From: Pseudomonas kuykendallii
GTDB lineage: Bacteria > Pseudomonadota > Gammaproteobacteria > Pseudomonadales > Pseudomonadaceae
Direction: 5' to 3'
NCBI RefSeq assembly: GCF_900106975.1
Contig: NZ_FNNU01000007.1
Coordinates: 62,001-126,000 of the forward strand
DNA: 64,000 bases
Under the pieces are notes generated by a model. That model had not been told where the DNA came from, made no database searches, and was given only the letters and a program-made list of their open reading frames with translations. How positions within the stretch are numbered: the stretch's first letter is position 1; each line of letters opens with the position of its first letter. The translations under genes and the position numbers were made by a program. This document shows, one piece after another, positions 36,591 to 49,636 of the stretch.

Positions 36591-36596
36591 TTCCTC

Positions 36597-37781
36597 ATGT
36601 TCGCGCCGCTCATGACAGCCTTGCGTGACTTGCACCTTCCGGTGCAGTTGCGCCTCTGGGACGGTAGCCACGTCGTCCTGGGCCCCAGCCCTGTGGTCAC
36701 GTTGGTGGTGAATGACCCGGCGCTGGTCGGCCAGCTCGCCAGGCCCAGCCTGGACCTGCTGGGCAGCAGTTATGTCGAAGGCCGCCTCGGGCTGGAGGGG
36801 CCGATACTCGAGGTCATCCGTATCGCCGACAGCCTGTGCCGGGCCCTGATCGGTGAAGATACGGGCACTGCACCGAGTCGCCAGGCCCATGACAAGGCCA
36901 CCGATGCGGCGGCGATCTCCTATCACTACGACCTTTCCAACGACTTCTACCGACTCTGGCTGGACCAGGACATGGTCTATTCTTGCGCCTATTTCGAAAC
37001 CGGCGGGGAAGACCTCGACCAGGCGCAGCAGGCCAAGCTGCGCCACCTGTGTCGCAAGCTGCGCCTGCAGCCCGGCGACCGACTGCTGGACGTCGGCTGC
37101 GGATGGGGCGGGCTGGCGCGTTTCGCCGCGCGGGAGTTCGGTGCCGAGGTGTTCGGCATCACGCTCAGCCGCGCCCAGCTGGAGCTGGCGCGCCAGCGCG
37201 TGGTCGACGACGGCCTTGCCGGGCAGGTGCAACTGGAACTGATGGATTATCGCGAGTTGCCGCAGGACGGCCGTTTCGACAAGGTGGTCAGCGTCGGCAT
37301 GTTCGAGCACGTCGGTCACGCCAACCTGCCGCTGTATTGCCGCACGCTGTTCAACGCGGTGCGTCCGGGCGGGCTGGTGATGAACCACGGCATCACCGCG
37401 CGCCACACCGACGGACGCCCGGTCGGCCACGGCGCCGGCGATTTCATCGGGCGCTATGTGTTTCCCCACGGAGAGCTGCCGCACCTGGCGATGATCAGTG
37501 CGCAGATCAGCGATGCCGGGCTGGAAATCGTCGATGTGGAAAGCCTGCGCCGGCACTACGCGCGCACCCTGGAGCTGTGGAGCGGGCGGCTGGAGGCGCG
37601 GCTGGAGCAGGCCAGGGCGCTGGTTCCGGAGGAGGCGCTGCGCATCTGGCGGCTCTACCTGGCCGGCTGCGCCTATGGCTTCGGGCGCAACTGGATCAAC
37701 CTGCACCAGATCCTCGCGGTGAAGCCGCGGGAGGACGGCTCCCACGAGTTGCCCTGGTCCCGCGCCGACCTGTATGCCTGA
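36597..37781 (+). CDS. Cyclopropane-fatty-acyl-phospholipid synthase-like methyltransferase
   Basis: A 394-residue SAM-dependent enzyme of the Cfa/mycolate-methyltransferase family that would methylenate unsaturated phospholipid acyl chains. A lipid-binding N-terminal domain is followed by the signature YHYDLSNDFYRLWLDQDMVYSCAYF (around residues 108-132) and SAM motif I LLDVGCGWGGLARFAAREFG, ending with the conserved region around GFGRNWINLHQILAV. The start ATG 36597 follows AGGAGGA; a TTG 18 bp upstream is rejected. It may be a second Cfa copy with its own regulation. Confidence 0.88.
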   Translation: MFAPLMTALRDLHLPVQLRLWDGSHVVLGPSPVVTLVVNDPALVGQLARPSLDLLGSSYVEGRLGLEGPILEVIRIADSLCRALIGEDTGTAPSRQAHDKATDAAAISYHYDLSNDFYRLWLDQDMVYSCAYFETGGEDLDQAQQAKLRHLCRKLRLQPGDRLLDVGCGWGGLARFAAREFGAEVFGITLSRAQLELARQRVVDDGLAGQVQLELMDYRELPQDGRFDKVVSVGMFEHVGHANLPLYCRTLFNAVRPGGLVMNHGITARHTDGRPVGHGAGDFIGRYVFPHGELPHLAMISAQISDAGLEIVDVESLRRHYARTLELWSGRLEARLEQARALVPEEALRIWRLYLAGCAYGFGRNWINLHQILAVKPREDGSHELPWSRADLYA

Positions 37782-37856
37782 AAGGGCGTGGGTGGGTTTT
37801 ACTTCGCCGTCGAGCTAGGTACCTTGGCCGTCCTCGGAAAAAGGGAAGCCTCGGCC

Positions 37857-38354
37857 ATGAGCGAATTGATCACCTACTACCTGGAAATGAACCAGTCGCA
37901 GGCGTTGCGCGCCAAGCCGCTGCCGGCCGGGTTGAGTGTCGTCGAATGCGAGCAGCCGCAGTTCGCCCTGAACCGCTTTCTCTACCAGTTGGTCGGCGGT
38001 CCCTGGGAATGGACCGACAAGCTGTCATGGAGCGACGCGCAATGGCGTGAACTGGTGGAAAACCCCGCGCACCGCACCTGGGTGGCTTACCGGCGCGGCG
38101 CCATCGCCGGCTATTACGAGCTGTATCGCCCGGATGAGCGCAACGTCGAGATTCTCTATTTCGGCCTGGCGCCGGAATTCTCCGGCCAGGGGCTGGGCGG
38201 GCCTCTGCTGTCCCACGCGGTCGCCTCGGGCTGGAACTGGCCGGGGACTGAGCGCATCTGGCTGCACACCTGCAGCCTGGATCACCCGGCCGCGCTGGCC
38301 AACTACAAGGCGCGCGGCTTCGAGCTGTATCACCAGATCGTGTCGGCGGAGTGA
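37857..38354 (+). CDS. GNAT family N-acetyltransferase
   Basis: A 165-residue acetyl-CoA-dependent acyltransferase. The motif A region EILYFGLAPEFSGQGLGGPLLSHAV contains the Q-G-L-G-G pyrophosphate-binding loop, and ALANYKARGFELY is the usual motif B end. ATG 37857 follows AAGGGAAG. The protein target is unknown. It is 75 bp after the cyclopropane-synthase-like gene and convergent with the FtsH-like gene (6-bp gap). Confidence 0.85.
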   Translation: MSELITYYLEMNQSQALRAKPLPAGLSVVECEQPQFALNRFLYQLVGGPWEWTDKLSWSDAQWRELVENPAHRTWVAYRRGAIAGYYELYRPDERNVEILYFGLAPEFSGQGLGGPLLSHAVASGWNWPGTERIWLHTCSLDHPAALANYKARGFELYHQIVSAE

Positions 38355-38360
38355 CGCCGC

Positions 38361-40334
<1,974 letters not shown>

Positions 40335-40546
40335 CGTGCTTCCAGGCGGGCGATGGCCCGACATCGATACGTCAACGCCGGGAGAACCGGCTGCGGTGCT
40401 GCGGAAAATCCGCTGTGAGGTGCACGCGAAGGCGGCACAACAAGGCTATCGGCGATAAGTTCCCTGTCTTGACGTCAAAAGACCGCCTTCTGTCGGCTGG
40501 CCCTACGCGCCTCCCGGCAGAGGGCAAAACGCATGATTTTTCAAAG

Positions 40547-40562
40547 GGTTCCATGTGGAACA
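40547..40562. promoter_or_regulatory. parS: parS-like site, one mismatch
   Basis: GGTTCCATGTGGAACA differs from parS site 2 at a single central base (C to T). It lies in the 261-bp intergenic stretch between the FtsH-like gene and the small secreted protein gene, about 32 kb from oriC. Degenerate, lower-affinity parS sites further from oriC are known in P. aeruginosa. Confidence 0.65.
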
Positions 40563-40595
40563 TGCATGGATGCAGGCTTTCGGCTCATCGAGAGC

Positions 40596-40988
40596 CTATT
40601 GGCAACCGACCAGGCGATTACAGGTTACCGAGCCACGGGTGCCGCTCGACGAGGAAAGCCGGCTGACGTCGTTCCAGCCGAGCCGGCGACTGGAGCCGAT
40701 CCAGATCTCGCCATCGCTGGCGATGCCGCTGAAGAAGGTCAGCCGGCCGTAGCGGCTGCTGGTCTGGCGCCAATGGCGGCCGCTCAGGCTGTCGTAGCCA
40801 CGCAGATAGGTATCCGAGCCGACTTTCGCCACCGCATAGGCATTGCCCAGGCGGTCTTCGCAGACCAGCAGATTGGCGCTGCGCAGACAATCCGTCTTCG
40901 GCAGCGGCAACAGCAGACGTGCCTGTGCCGATCCGCACGCGAGCAGGGCGAGGACGAAACTGCAGCGAATCGGCGAAAGCGATTTCAT
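40596..40988 (-). CDS. Small secreted protein of unknown function
   Basis: A 130-residue protein with a clear Sec signal peptide ([23 protein letters not shown], cleavage after Ala23) and four cysteines in the mature part ([12 protein letters not shown] and VTCNRLVGC), probably forming disulphides in the periplasm. I do not recognise the family; the middle ([17 protein letters not shown] ... DGEIWIGSS) is suggestive of a beta-rich fold. It is divergent from the zinc-type COG0523 gene across a Zur-like box, so it may be zinc-regulated. A long plus-strand open frame over it is a shadow. Confidence 0.7.
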   Translation of the reverse strand: MKSLSPIRCSFVLALLACGSAQARLLLPLPKTDCLRSANLLVCEDRLGNAYAVAKVGSDTYLRGYDSLSGRHWRQTSSRYGRLTFFSGIASDGEIWIGSSRRLGWNDVSRLSSSSGTRGSVTCNRLVGCQ

Positions 40989-41014
40989 CGGCACGGTGAA
41001 TCTCCAGTTCTCTT

Positions 41015-41037
41015 CAAATGTTATGATATAACAAAAA
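41015..41037. promoter_or_regulatory. Zur box
   Basis: GTTAT-GAT-ATAAC (41020-41032) inside AAATGTTATGATATAACA closely matches the Zur consensus of gamma-proteobacteria (GAAATGTTATANTATAACATTTC). It is in the divergent gap between the small secreted protein gene and the COG0523 gene, so both could be repressed by Zur when zinc is sufficient. Confidence 0.85.
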
Positions 41038-41105
41038 GAGCCGCCCTGAGCGAAACCGGAAGCGGCGGCAAAAACACCTACGTGATGCCCGATGAGGTAA
41101 CCCGC

Positions 41106-42308
<1,203 letters not shown>

Positions 42309-42317
42309 CGGTGTCGC

Positions 42318-42683
42318 TCAGTCCGCCTTCGGGGTTATCCACTGGCCCTGGCTCTGGCCCTCGCAGGCCGGCTTGAGGAAGCGCGCGTCGCTGGCGACGC
42401 CGTAGTAGTGGATGTCTTCGAGGTAGGGCATGTTGGAGGTGCGCGCGCCGCTGCACACGCCGAAGGCGCCGCCCGGGCACTGCTCGACGAAACTCACGTC
42501 GACCTTCTGGTCCTTGAGTTGCGGCTCGCAGTAGCCGCTGCGGAACAGGCCGCTGGGGATGCTGCGATTCTGCTGGCAGATCTTCACTTCGACGTGCTCG
42601 TCCTGGCTGTGCACCACGCAGGCCTCGGCGAACGCCAGACCAGGCAAAAGCAGCAGGCTCAAGAGTAGTACGCGCATCGACAT
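42318..42683 (-). CDS. Small secreted Cys-rich protein of unknown function
   Basis: A 121-residue protein with a signal peptide (MRVLLLSLLLLPGLAFA, cleavage before EACVV) and six mature cysteines in pairs, which indicates a disulphide-bonded periplasmic protein. The start may be the Met at 42683 or the one two codons later. It is convergent with the zinc GTPase gene (9-bp gap) and divergent from a second COG0523 gene. I recall a hypothetical gene at the same place in P. aeruginosa but no function. Confidence 0.72.
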   Translation of the reverse strand: MSMRVLLLSLLLLPGLAFAEACVVHSQDEHVEVKICQQNRSIPSGLFRSGYCEPQLKDQKVDVSFVEQCPGGAFGVCSGARTSNMPYLEDIHYYGVASDARFLKPACEGQSQGQWITPKAD

Positions 42684-42777
42684 CTCCCGTGGAAGGCCGG
42701 CGACTTTATCACGGCGGATCGGCGTCGTTGAGCGCGCGGGGCTTCACTGATGACGAGCGAAACCGCACCATGCGCAG

Positions 42778-43764
42778 ATGCTGAAGAACATCCCGACCTA
42801 CCTTATCGCCGGGCCGCTGGGCGCCGGCAAGACCAGCCTGATCCGCGCGCTGCTGGCGCAGAAGCCGGCGGCCGAACGCTGGGCGGTGCTGATCAACGAA
42901 TTCGGCCTTATCGGCCTGGACGCCGCGCTGCTCAGCACCGACGCCGACGGTGTCAGCCTCGCCGAGGTCGCCGGCGGCTGCCTGTGCTGCGTCAATGGCG
43001 CGCCGTTCCAGGTCGGCCTTGGCCGGCTGCTGCGCAAGGCACGGCCCGACCGGCTGTTCATCGAGCCGTCCGGGCTCGGTCATCCCGCCGAGCTGCTTCG
43101 CCAACTGAACGAGCCGCCGTGGGTCGGCGTGCTGGCGATACAGCCGCTGGTGATGGTGCTCGATGCTGCGGCGCTGGCGGCGGGCCAGGCGTTGCCGGAC
43201 AGCCAGCGCGGCGCGCTGGACGAGGCGGGTCTGCTGCTGCTGAACAAGGCCGAGGACCTTGACGAGGCGACGTGCGCCAGGGTGCTCGCCGGATTGCCCG
43301 CGCGGCCCTGGCACTGGACCCGGAATGGCGACCTGGCGCTGGCCGATCTGCCCGGCCACGCGGCCACTGGCGAGACCGGCGGTGAGGTCGCCGCGCTGCC
43401 GGATGGCGCCTCCCCACCCGCGGCGCTCTGGCGCGATCCCGCTCAGGCGATCCGCCAGGTGCAGGAGCAGGCGGACGGCTGGAGCATCGGCTGGCGCTGG
43501 CACCCAAGCCAGCGTTTCGAGCTGTCGCGCTTGCAGCAATGGCTGACGCTGCTGCGCTGGCGACGCGCCAAGCTGGTGCTGCGGAGCGACGCCGGCTGGC
43601 TGTCGGGCAATGCGCTGGACGGCGAGGCGCCGCACTGGCGCGACAGCGAATGGCGCCGCGATTCGCGGATCGAGCTGATCTTCACCCAGGCGCAGGATGT
43701 CGAGGCGCTGTCGGCGGGGCTGGAGGCGTGTCGCTTGCCGGATGACACGGCGGTGGTGGGCTGA
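42778..43764 (+). CDS. Second COG0523/CobW-family GTPase
   Basis: A 328-residue member of the CobW/COG0523 group. It has Walker A GPLGAGKT (12-19), the metal motif CLCC (68-71) in GGCLCCVNG, EPSGLGHP and NKAEDL. The C-terminal domain is shorter than in the first copy. It is a different subgroup from the gene at 41106. Two COG0523 genes close together in a zinc-regulated region suggest a metal-allocation role, but no Zur box is visible directly upstream. Confidence 0.85.
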   Translation: MLKNIPTYLIAGPLGAGKTSLIRALLAQKPAAERWAVLINEFGLIGLDAALLSTDADGVSLAEVAGGCLCCVNGAPFQVGLGRLLRKARPDRLFIEPSGLGHPAELLRQLNEPPWVGVLAIQPLVMVLDAAALAAGQALPDSQRGALDEAGLLLLNKAEDLDEATCARVLAGLPARPWHWTRNGDLALADLPGHAATGETGGEVAALPDGASPPAALWRDPAQAIRQVQEQADGWSIGWRWHPSQRFELSRLQQWLTLLRWRRAKLVLRSDAGWLSGNALDGEAPHWRDSEWRRDSRIELIFTQAQDVEALSAGLEACRLPDDTAVVG

Positions 43765-43815
43765 AGCCCTCCCTACGGCGGCCGGACAAACAACACACTC
43801 CTTATCGGTGCCCTG

Positions 43816-43834
43816 TAGGGTGCGCATGCGCACC
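43816..43834. repeat. Dispersed palindromic repeat, copy 1
   Basis: TAGGGTGCGCATGCGCACC contains a perfect 16-bp palindrome. A related inverted copy lies at 45479-45499; the two flank the MFS gene. Confidence 0.6.
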
Positions 43835-43898
43835 ATCGGTCCCGGCGCGGTGGATGCGGGGCGGGCGAACGGTTTATTCGACGGCACTACGAACGAAA

Positions 43899-43918
43899 AC
43901 GGGCCCTTGCGGGCCCGT
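43899..43918 (-). terminator. Rho-independent terminator of the KgtP-like MFS gene
   Basis: An 8-bp stem ACGGGCCC / GGGCCCGT with loop; read on the minus strand it is followed by TTTCGTTCG. It lies 54 bp after the MFS stop. Confidence 0.85.
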
Positions 43919-43971
43919 CGTCGGGAATAAAACGGCCACGGGTTAACGCGGCCAGAGCCAGTACGGCTCAG

Positions 43972-45282
43972 TCAATCCTTGTCCATCTGCGAATGGGTGC
44001 GGGTGTCCTTCATGAACACGTAGACCAGCAGCGAGCAGGCGATGCAGCCGGTCACGTACCAGTAGAAGCCGCTTTCCAGGCCGATGCTCTTGAACCACAG
44101 CGCGACGTACTCGGCGGTGCCGCCGAAGATCGACACGGTCAGCGCATACGGCAGGCCGACGCCGAGGGCGCGGATCTGGGTGGGGAAGAGCTCGGCCTTC
44201 ACCACGGCGTTGATCGAGGTGTAGCCGCTGACGATGATCAGCGCCGCCATGATCAGGAAGAACGCGCCCCACCAGGTCTGGATGGTGTGCAGGGTGGTGA
44301 GGATCGGCACCGTGCACAGCGTGCCCAGCACACCGAAGGCGATCAGGATCGGGCGCCGTCCGATCTTGTCGGAGAGCGCGCCCACCAGCGGCTGCAGCAG
44401 CATGAACAGGAACAGCGTGGCGGCGGAGATCATCGTCGAATCGGTCTTGCTCATGCCGACGGTGTTCACCAGGTATTTCTGCATGTAGGTGGTGTAGGTG
44501 TAGAACGCCAGCGTACCGCCCATGGTCAGGCCGACCACGGTGAACACCGCCTTGGGATGACGCATCAGCGTGCGCATCAGGCTTTCGGTCGGCTTGTCCT
44601 TCTTCTTGGTGAAGGAATCGGTCTCTTCCATCCCGCGACGCAGAAACATGGCGACCACCGCGCACAGCGCGCCGATCAGGAACGGCACGCGCCAGCCCCA
44701 GCTTTCCAGCTGCTCAAGGGTCAGCGTCTGCTGCAGGACAATCAGCACCGCCAGGGCGATGAGCTGGCCGGAGATCAGCGTGACGTACTGGAAGCTGGAG
44801 AAGAAGCCACGGCTTTCCTTGGTCGCCGTCTCGCTCAGGTAGGTCGCCGAGGTGCCGTACTCGCCGCCGACCGAGAGGCCCTGCAGCAGGCGCGCGATCA
44901 CCAGCAGCACCGGCGCGGCGACGCCGATGGTTTCGTAGCTCGGGGTCAGCGCGATCATCAGCGAGCCGAAGCACATCAGCAGCACCGAGGCCAGCAGCGC
45001 GGCCTTGCGGCCCTTGCGGTCGGCGTAGATGCCCATCAGCCAACCGCCGATGGGACGCATGATGAAGCCGACGGCGAAGATCGCCGCGGTGTTCAGCAAC
45101 TGCGCGGTCTGGTCACCCTGGGGGAAGAAGGATTTGGCGAAGTACAGCGAGAAGGCGGCGTAGACGTACCAGTCGTACCACTCGACCAGGTTGCCCACCG
45201 AGCCGCTGAAAATCGATTTGATGCGTTGCGAGGTGCTGCGGGGTTCTGCGTTGGAAGCAGACAGCGTGCTGGAGCTATCCAT
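43972..45282 (-). CDS. MFS dicarboxylate / alpha-ketoglutarate:proton symporter (KgtP-like)
   Basis: A 436-residue inner-membrane transporter of the metabolite:H+ symporter family. SVGNLVEWYDWYVYAAFSLYFAKSFFP is the typical first helix, GIYADRKGRKAAL is the loop 2-3 motif, and GLSVGGEYGTSATYLSE the helix 5 motif; about 12 membrane segments. From memory, P. aeruginosa PA5530 of this type imports C5-dicarboxylates and is activated by MifS-MifR with RpoN. Here mifR and mifS homologues are directly adjacent and a sigma-54 promoter precedes the gene, supporting alpha-ketoglutarate or related substrate. Confidence 0.88.
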   Translation of the reverse strand: MDSSSTLSASNAEPRSTSQRIKSIFSGSVGNLVEWYDWYVYAAFSLYFAKSFFPQGDQTAQLLNTAAIFAVGFIMRPIGGWLMGIYADRKGRKAALLASVLLMCFGSLMIALTPSYETIGVAAPVLLVIARLLQGLSVGGEYGTSATYLSETATKESRGFFSSFQYVTLISGQLIALAVLIVLQQTLTLEQLESWGWRVPFLIGALCAVVAMFLRRGMEETDSFTKKKDKPTESLMRTLMRHPKAVFTVVGLTMGGTLAFYTYTTYMQKYLVNTVGMSKTDSTMISAATLFLFMLLQPLVGALSDKIGRRPILIAFGVLGTLCTVPILTTLHTIQTWWGAFFLIMAALIIVSGYTSINAVVKAELFPTQIRALGVGLPYALTVSIFGGTAEYVALWFKSIGLESGFYWYVTGCIACSLLVYVFMKDTRTHSQMDKD

Positions 45283-45346
45283 CGTTATTCCTCTGATGTT
45301 GTTGTTTTTGGGCGCCGCCTCGGCCGCGCGAGTGCCGGTTGTCCAT

Positions 45347-45362
45347 AGCAGATGCTGTGCCA
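45347..45362 (-). promoter_or_regulatory. Sigma-54 promoter of the KgtP-like gene
   Basis: On the minus strand TGGCACAGCATCTGCT has GG and GC at the exact -24/-12 spacing. It predicts a start near 45336 and a leader of about 54 bases. The neighbouring regulator has the GAFTGA motif needed to activate sigma-54 polymerase. Confidence 0.8.
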
Positions 45363-45417
45363 GCGGCTGGAAGGCCCGTATCAGAGGGGTTGCGAGGGTT
45401 TTTAGGGGAGTCGATGC

Positions 45418-45461
45418 GCGGAATTCTGCCGACTGCTGCGGCTGGATAAGCGGAAATCCGC
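45418..45461. promoter_or_regulatory. Candidate enhancer: paired dyads for MifR
   Basis: GCGGAATTCTGC (45418-45429) and GCGGAAATCCGC (45450-45461) are related dyads with centres 32 bp apart, about three helical turns. They lie 87 and 119 bp upstream of the predicted start, typical for an upstream activating sequence of a sigma-54 activator. Confidence 0.6.
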
Positions 45462-45478
45462 CTGTTTGAGGGGCTCTC

Positions 45479-45499
45479 GGTGCGCACGGCGCACCCTAC
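45479..45499. repeat. Dispersed palindromic repeat, copy 2 (inverted)
   Basis: GGTGCGC-ACG-GCGCACCCTA is an inverted relative of the repeat at 43816-43834. It lies in the gap between mifR and the MFS gene. Confidence 0.55.
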
Positions 45500-45514
45500 G
45501 GCGGGCCGATCATC

Positions 45515-46836
<1,322 letters not shown>

Positions 46837-46852
<16 letters not shown>

Positions 46853-48615
46853 GCTGTTTCCTCCGGGGTGTGGATCGGCAGGCGCAGGCTGAACAGCGCG
46901 CCGTCGTCCAGGTTGGCGGCGCTCAGGTGGCCGCCGAGTTCGCCGACGATGGCGGCGGATACGGCCAGGCCGATGCCCAGCCCGGCGCCAGCCGGTTTAG
47001 TGGTGAAGAAGGCGTCGAAGACCTTGCTCAGGTGTTCCTCGGCGATGCCGCCGCCATTGTCGGCGACTTCCAGCAGCCAGTCCTCGCCGTCGCGTTGCAG
47101 GCTCAGGCGGATGCGCGGCTCGACCTTGCCGGTGACCGCGTCCAGTGCGTTGCTGAGCAGGTTGACCAGCACTTGCTCGAGGCGGATCGCGTCGCCGCTC
47201 AACCAGGCCGGGCGCTGCACGCGCTGCTCGATGCGCACTTGCGCCTGGCGCAAGTTCGGCGCCAGCAGTTGCAGCGCCTTGTCCAGCACGCCGCCCAGCT
47301 CCAGGCGCTCGCGGTTGCCGCCGGGGCTCCGGCGCGCGTAGGTCTTCAGGTGGCTGGTCAGTGCGCTCATGCGCTGCAGCAGTTCGTCGTGGCGGGCGAG
47401 GGCGGCGCGCGCCTGCTCCAGCTGGCCCTGGTCGAAGAGCAGGCGCAGGCTGGCCAGCTGCATGCGCAGGGCGGTCAGTGGCTGGTTGATCTCGTGTGCC
47501 AGCGCGGCGGACATCTGCCCCAGCGCCGCCAGCTTGGCCGCCTGCACCAGGCCGTCCTGGGCGGTGCGCAGGTCGGCGGTACGCTGTTCCACCAGGCGTT
47601 CCAGCTCCGCCCGGCTGCGCTGGCGCAGGCGCGCCAGGCGCCAGCGCTGGTGCAGGAACAGGCCGAGGAAGACCAGCGCCAGCCAGACGCCACCGGCGGC
47701 CAGGCTCGCATCGCGGGCGGCGTTGCCGCTCTGCGGCGCGCTGAGCAGGTGCAGCGTCCAACCCTCGTTGGGCAGCGCCATCGATTCCCAGAGCAGGTCC
47801 TCGGCGCCGTCGGGGCCGGCCACGCGCCGCAGGTGGCTGTCCTCGCCCAGGGTGCGCAGCTCGCCGTAGCGAAGCGGCTGCAGCGGTTGCTTGTCGTACT
47901 GCCGGGTGGCCGCGAGTTCGGCGCGCTCGGCCTCGCCGAGCGGGCGCAGCTCGCGATAGCGCCAGGCCGCGCGGTTGGCGAGGAACACCACGTCCTTGGC
48001 GTCGCTGGCGAGGATCAGGTCCGGGCGCGCGCTCCAGTCGGCCTCCAGATCGGGAAACTCCAGCTTGACCACGATCGCGCCGAGGAAGCTGCCGTCGTCG
48101 TCGCGGATCGCCTGGGACATGAAGTAGCCGGGAATCCCGCTGACCACGCCCACCGCGTAGAAGCGCCCGCTGCCTTGCCGGCGGGTGTCGAAGAAGTACG
48201 GCCGGTAGCCGTAGTTGTGGCCGACATAGCTGGTCGGCAGGCGCCAGTTGCTGGCGGCGACGGCCAGACCGTCGCGGTCCATCAGTTCGAGGGTCGACGA
48301 GCGCGCGGCGCCGTTGATGGCCTCCAGCTTGAGGTTGAGCCGCTCGCGCAGCGCGCCGTCCACCGGGCCGCGCAGGGCCGTCTTCAGCTCCGGGTCGAGC
48401 GCCAGCACCGCCGGCAGCGAGCGGTAGCGCTCGATCAGCGTCTGCAGGTTGCCGCCGATCAGGCTGAGCTGTTCGCGCGCCTGCACGCTCTGCTCGCGCA
48501 GGGCCTGGCGTTCGGCCTGGCGCCCGGCGAAATGCATCGCCAGCAGCAGGCCGGCGGCGAGCAGCAGGATCATCACGATGAGGCGCAGGGAACGGGGTGG
48601 CACGGGTGAACTCAT
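46837..48615 (-). CDS. mifS: Sensor histidine kinase (MifS/DctB type)
   Basis: A 592-residue membrane kinase. Membrane segments at about 11-29 and 303-323 enclose a periplasmic Cache-type sensor domain, like DctB for C4-dicarboxylates. A short coiled linker leads to the HisKA region with phosphorylatable His374 in ALAHEINQPL, and the HATPase domain has NLLSNALDAV, DNGGGI and GLGIGLAVS. It is first in a two-gene unit with the response regulator. The periplasmic ligand is probably alpha-ketoglutarate or a relative; this is inferred from homologues. Confidence 0.88.
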
Positions 48616-48747
48616 GGTGTGGCCCGGCGAGCCGGGGAGGGGACAATCGAGGCAGGCCCGACCTTATCACGAGCCGTCGCCACGCTCTGCCCTTGTCCAC
48701 GGCGACTGGATACACTGCGTTTCTCGAATAACAACTATTGCGCCCTC

Positions 48748-49632
48748 ATGCACTTGCATCCCTGGTCTTTACCCGTCGCCGAGGGATTCACCCTGCGCGG
48801 CTGGCACAGCGAGCCGTCCGGCAAACCGCTGCTGCATTTCCTCCACGGCAACGGTTTCTGCTCTCGCACCTACGAACCCTTGCTGCGCCGGCTGAGCGAC
48901 GATTTCGACCTGTGGCTGGGCGATTTCCAGGGCCACGGCGAAAGCGACCATGGCGGCACCTTCGTCGGCTGGAACCGCAGCGCCGAACTCGCGGTGCAGT
49001 GCTTCGAGTCCGGCCGCGGGGCGTTCGGCGAGGTGCCCCGGCTGGCCCTCGGGCACAGCTTCGGCGGCGTGCTCACCGGCCTGATCCTGGCCGAGCGGCC
49101 GGACCTGTTCCAGCGCGCGGTGCTGCTCGACCCGGTGCTGTTCAGCCCGCGCATGCTGATGGCGATGCGCTTCGCCGCGCTGTTCGGACAATACGGCCGG
49201 CACCAGATGGCGCGCCGGGCCGCGGCGCGGCGCAACCACTGGCCGGACCGCCCGGCGGTGCGCGCCAATTTCGAGGGCCGCGGGATCTTCAAGGGCTGGT
49301 GCGAGGAGGCGCTGGATGCGCACATCGAGCACGCGCTGCGTCCGGCGGCGGACGGCGGCGTGGAGCTGAAATGCCGGCCGAGCCGCGAGGCCGAGGTGTT
49401 CTCCTCGTCCCCGCAGCGCCTGTGGCCGACGCTGCGCCAGGTGCGCACGCCGACCCGGGTGATCCACGGTCGCGACAGCTACGCCTTCATCGCGCCCTCG
49501 GTGGCGCGCTGGTGCGCGGCGAGCCCGTCGCTGAGCGAGCAGACCGTCGACGGTGGACATTGCTTCATGCAGGAGCATCCCGAGCATACCGCCGTGCTGG
49601 TGCGCGGCTTCCTGCTGGAGCAGTCGTTCTGA
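48748..49632 (+). CDS. Alpha/beta hydrolase
   Basis: A 294-residue serine hydrolase. The oxyanion region is HGNGFCSRTY, the nucleophile elbow is GHSFGG, an acid candidate is Asp in HGRDSY, and the catalytic His is in DGGHCFMQEHP. No signal peptide is present. ATG 48748 (MHLHPWSLPVAEGFTLRGW) is chosen; the open frame upstream is not supported and overlaps the divergent kinase promoter region. The substrate is unknown. It is convergent with the DUF3301 gene (4-bp gap). Confidence 0.82.
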   Translation: MHLHPWSLPVAEGFTLRGWHSEPSGKPLLHFLHGNGFCSRTYEPLLRRLSDDFDLWLGDFQGHGESDHGGTFVGWNRSAELAVQCFESGRGAFGEVPRLALGHSFGGVLTGLILAERPDLFQRAVLLDPVLFSPRMLMAMRFAALFGQYGRHQMARRAAARRNHWPDRPAVRANFEGRGIFKGWCEEALDAHIEHALRPAADGGVELKCRPSREAEVFSSSPQRLWPTLRQVRTPTRVIHGRDSYAFIAPSVARWCAASPSLSEQTVDGGHCFMQEHPEHTAVLVRGFLLEQSF

Positions 49633-49636
49633 TCCG

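Noticed and set aside
40533-41105. N-terminal extension of the COG0523 frame
   Set aside because: It crosses the parS-like site, the Zur box and an opposite-strand signal-peptide gene; homologues start at [15 protein letters not shown].
47588-47600. TGTTCCACC in the sensor kinase gene and a similar half at 56278 as extra parS sites
   Set aside because: Only one half-site matches; the palindrome is absent.
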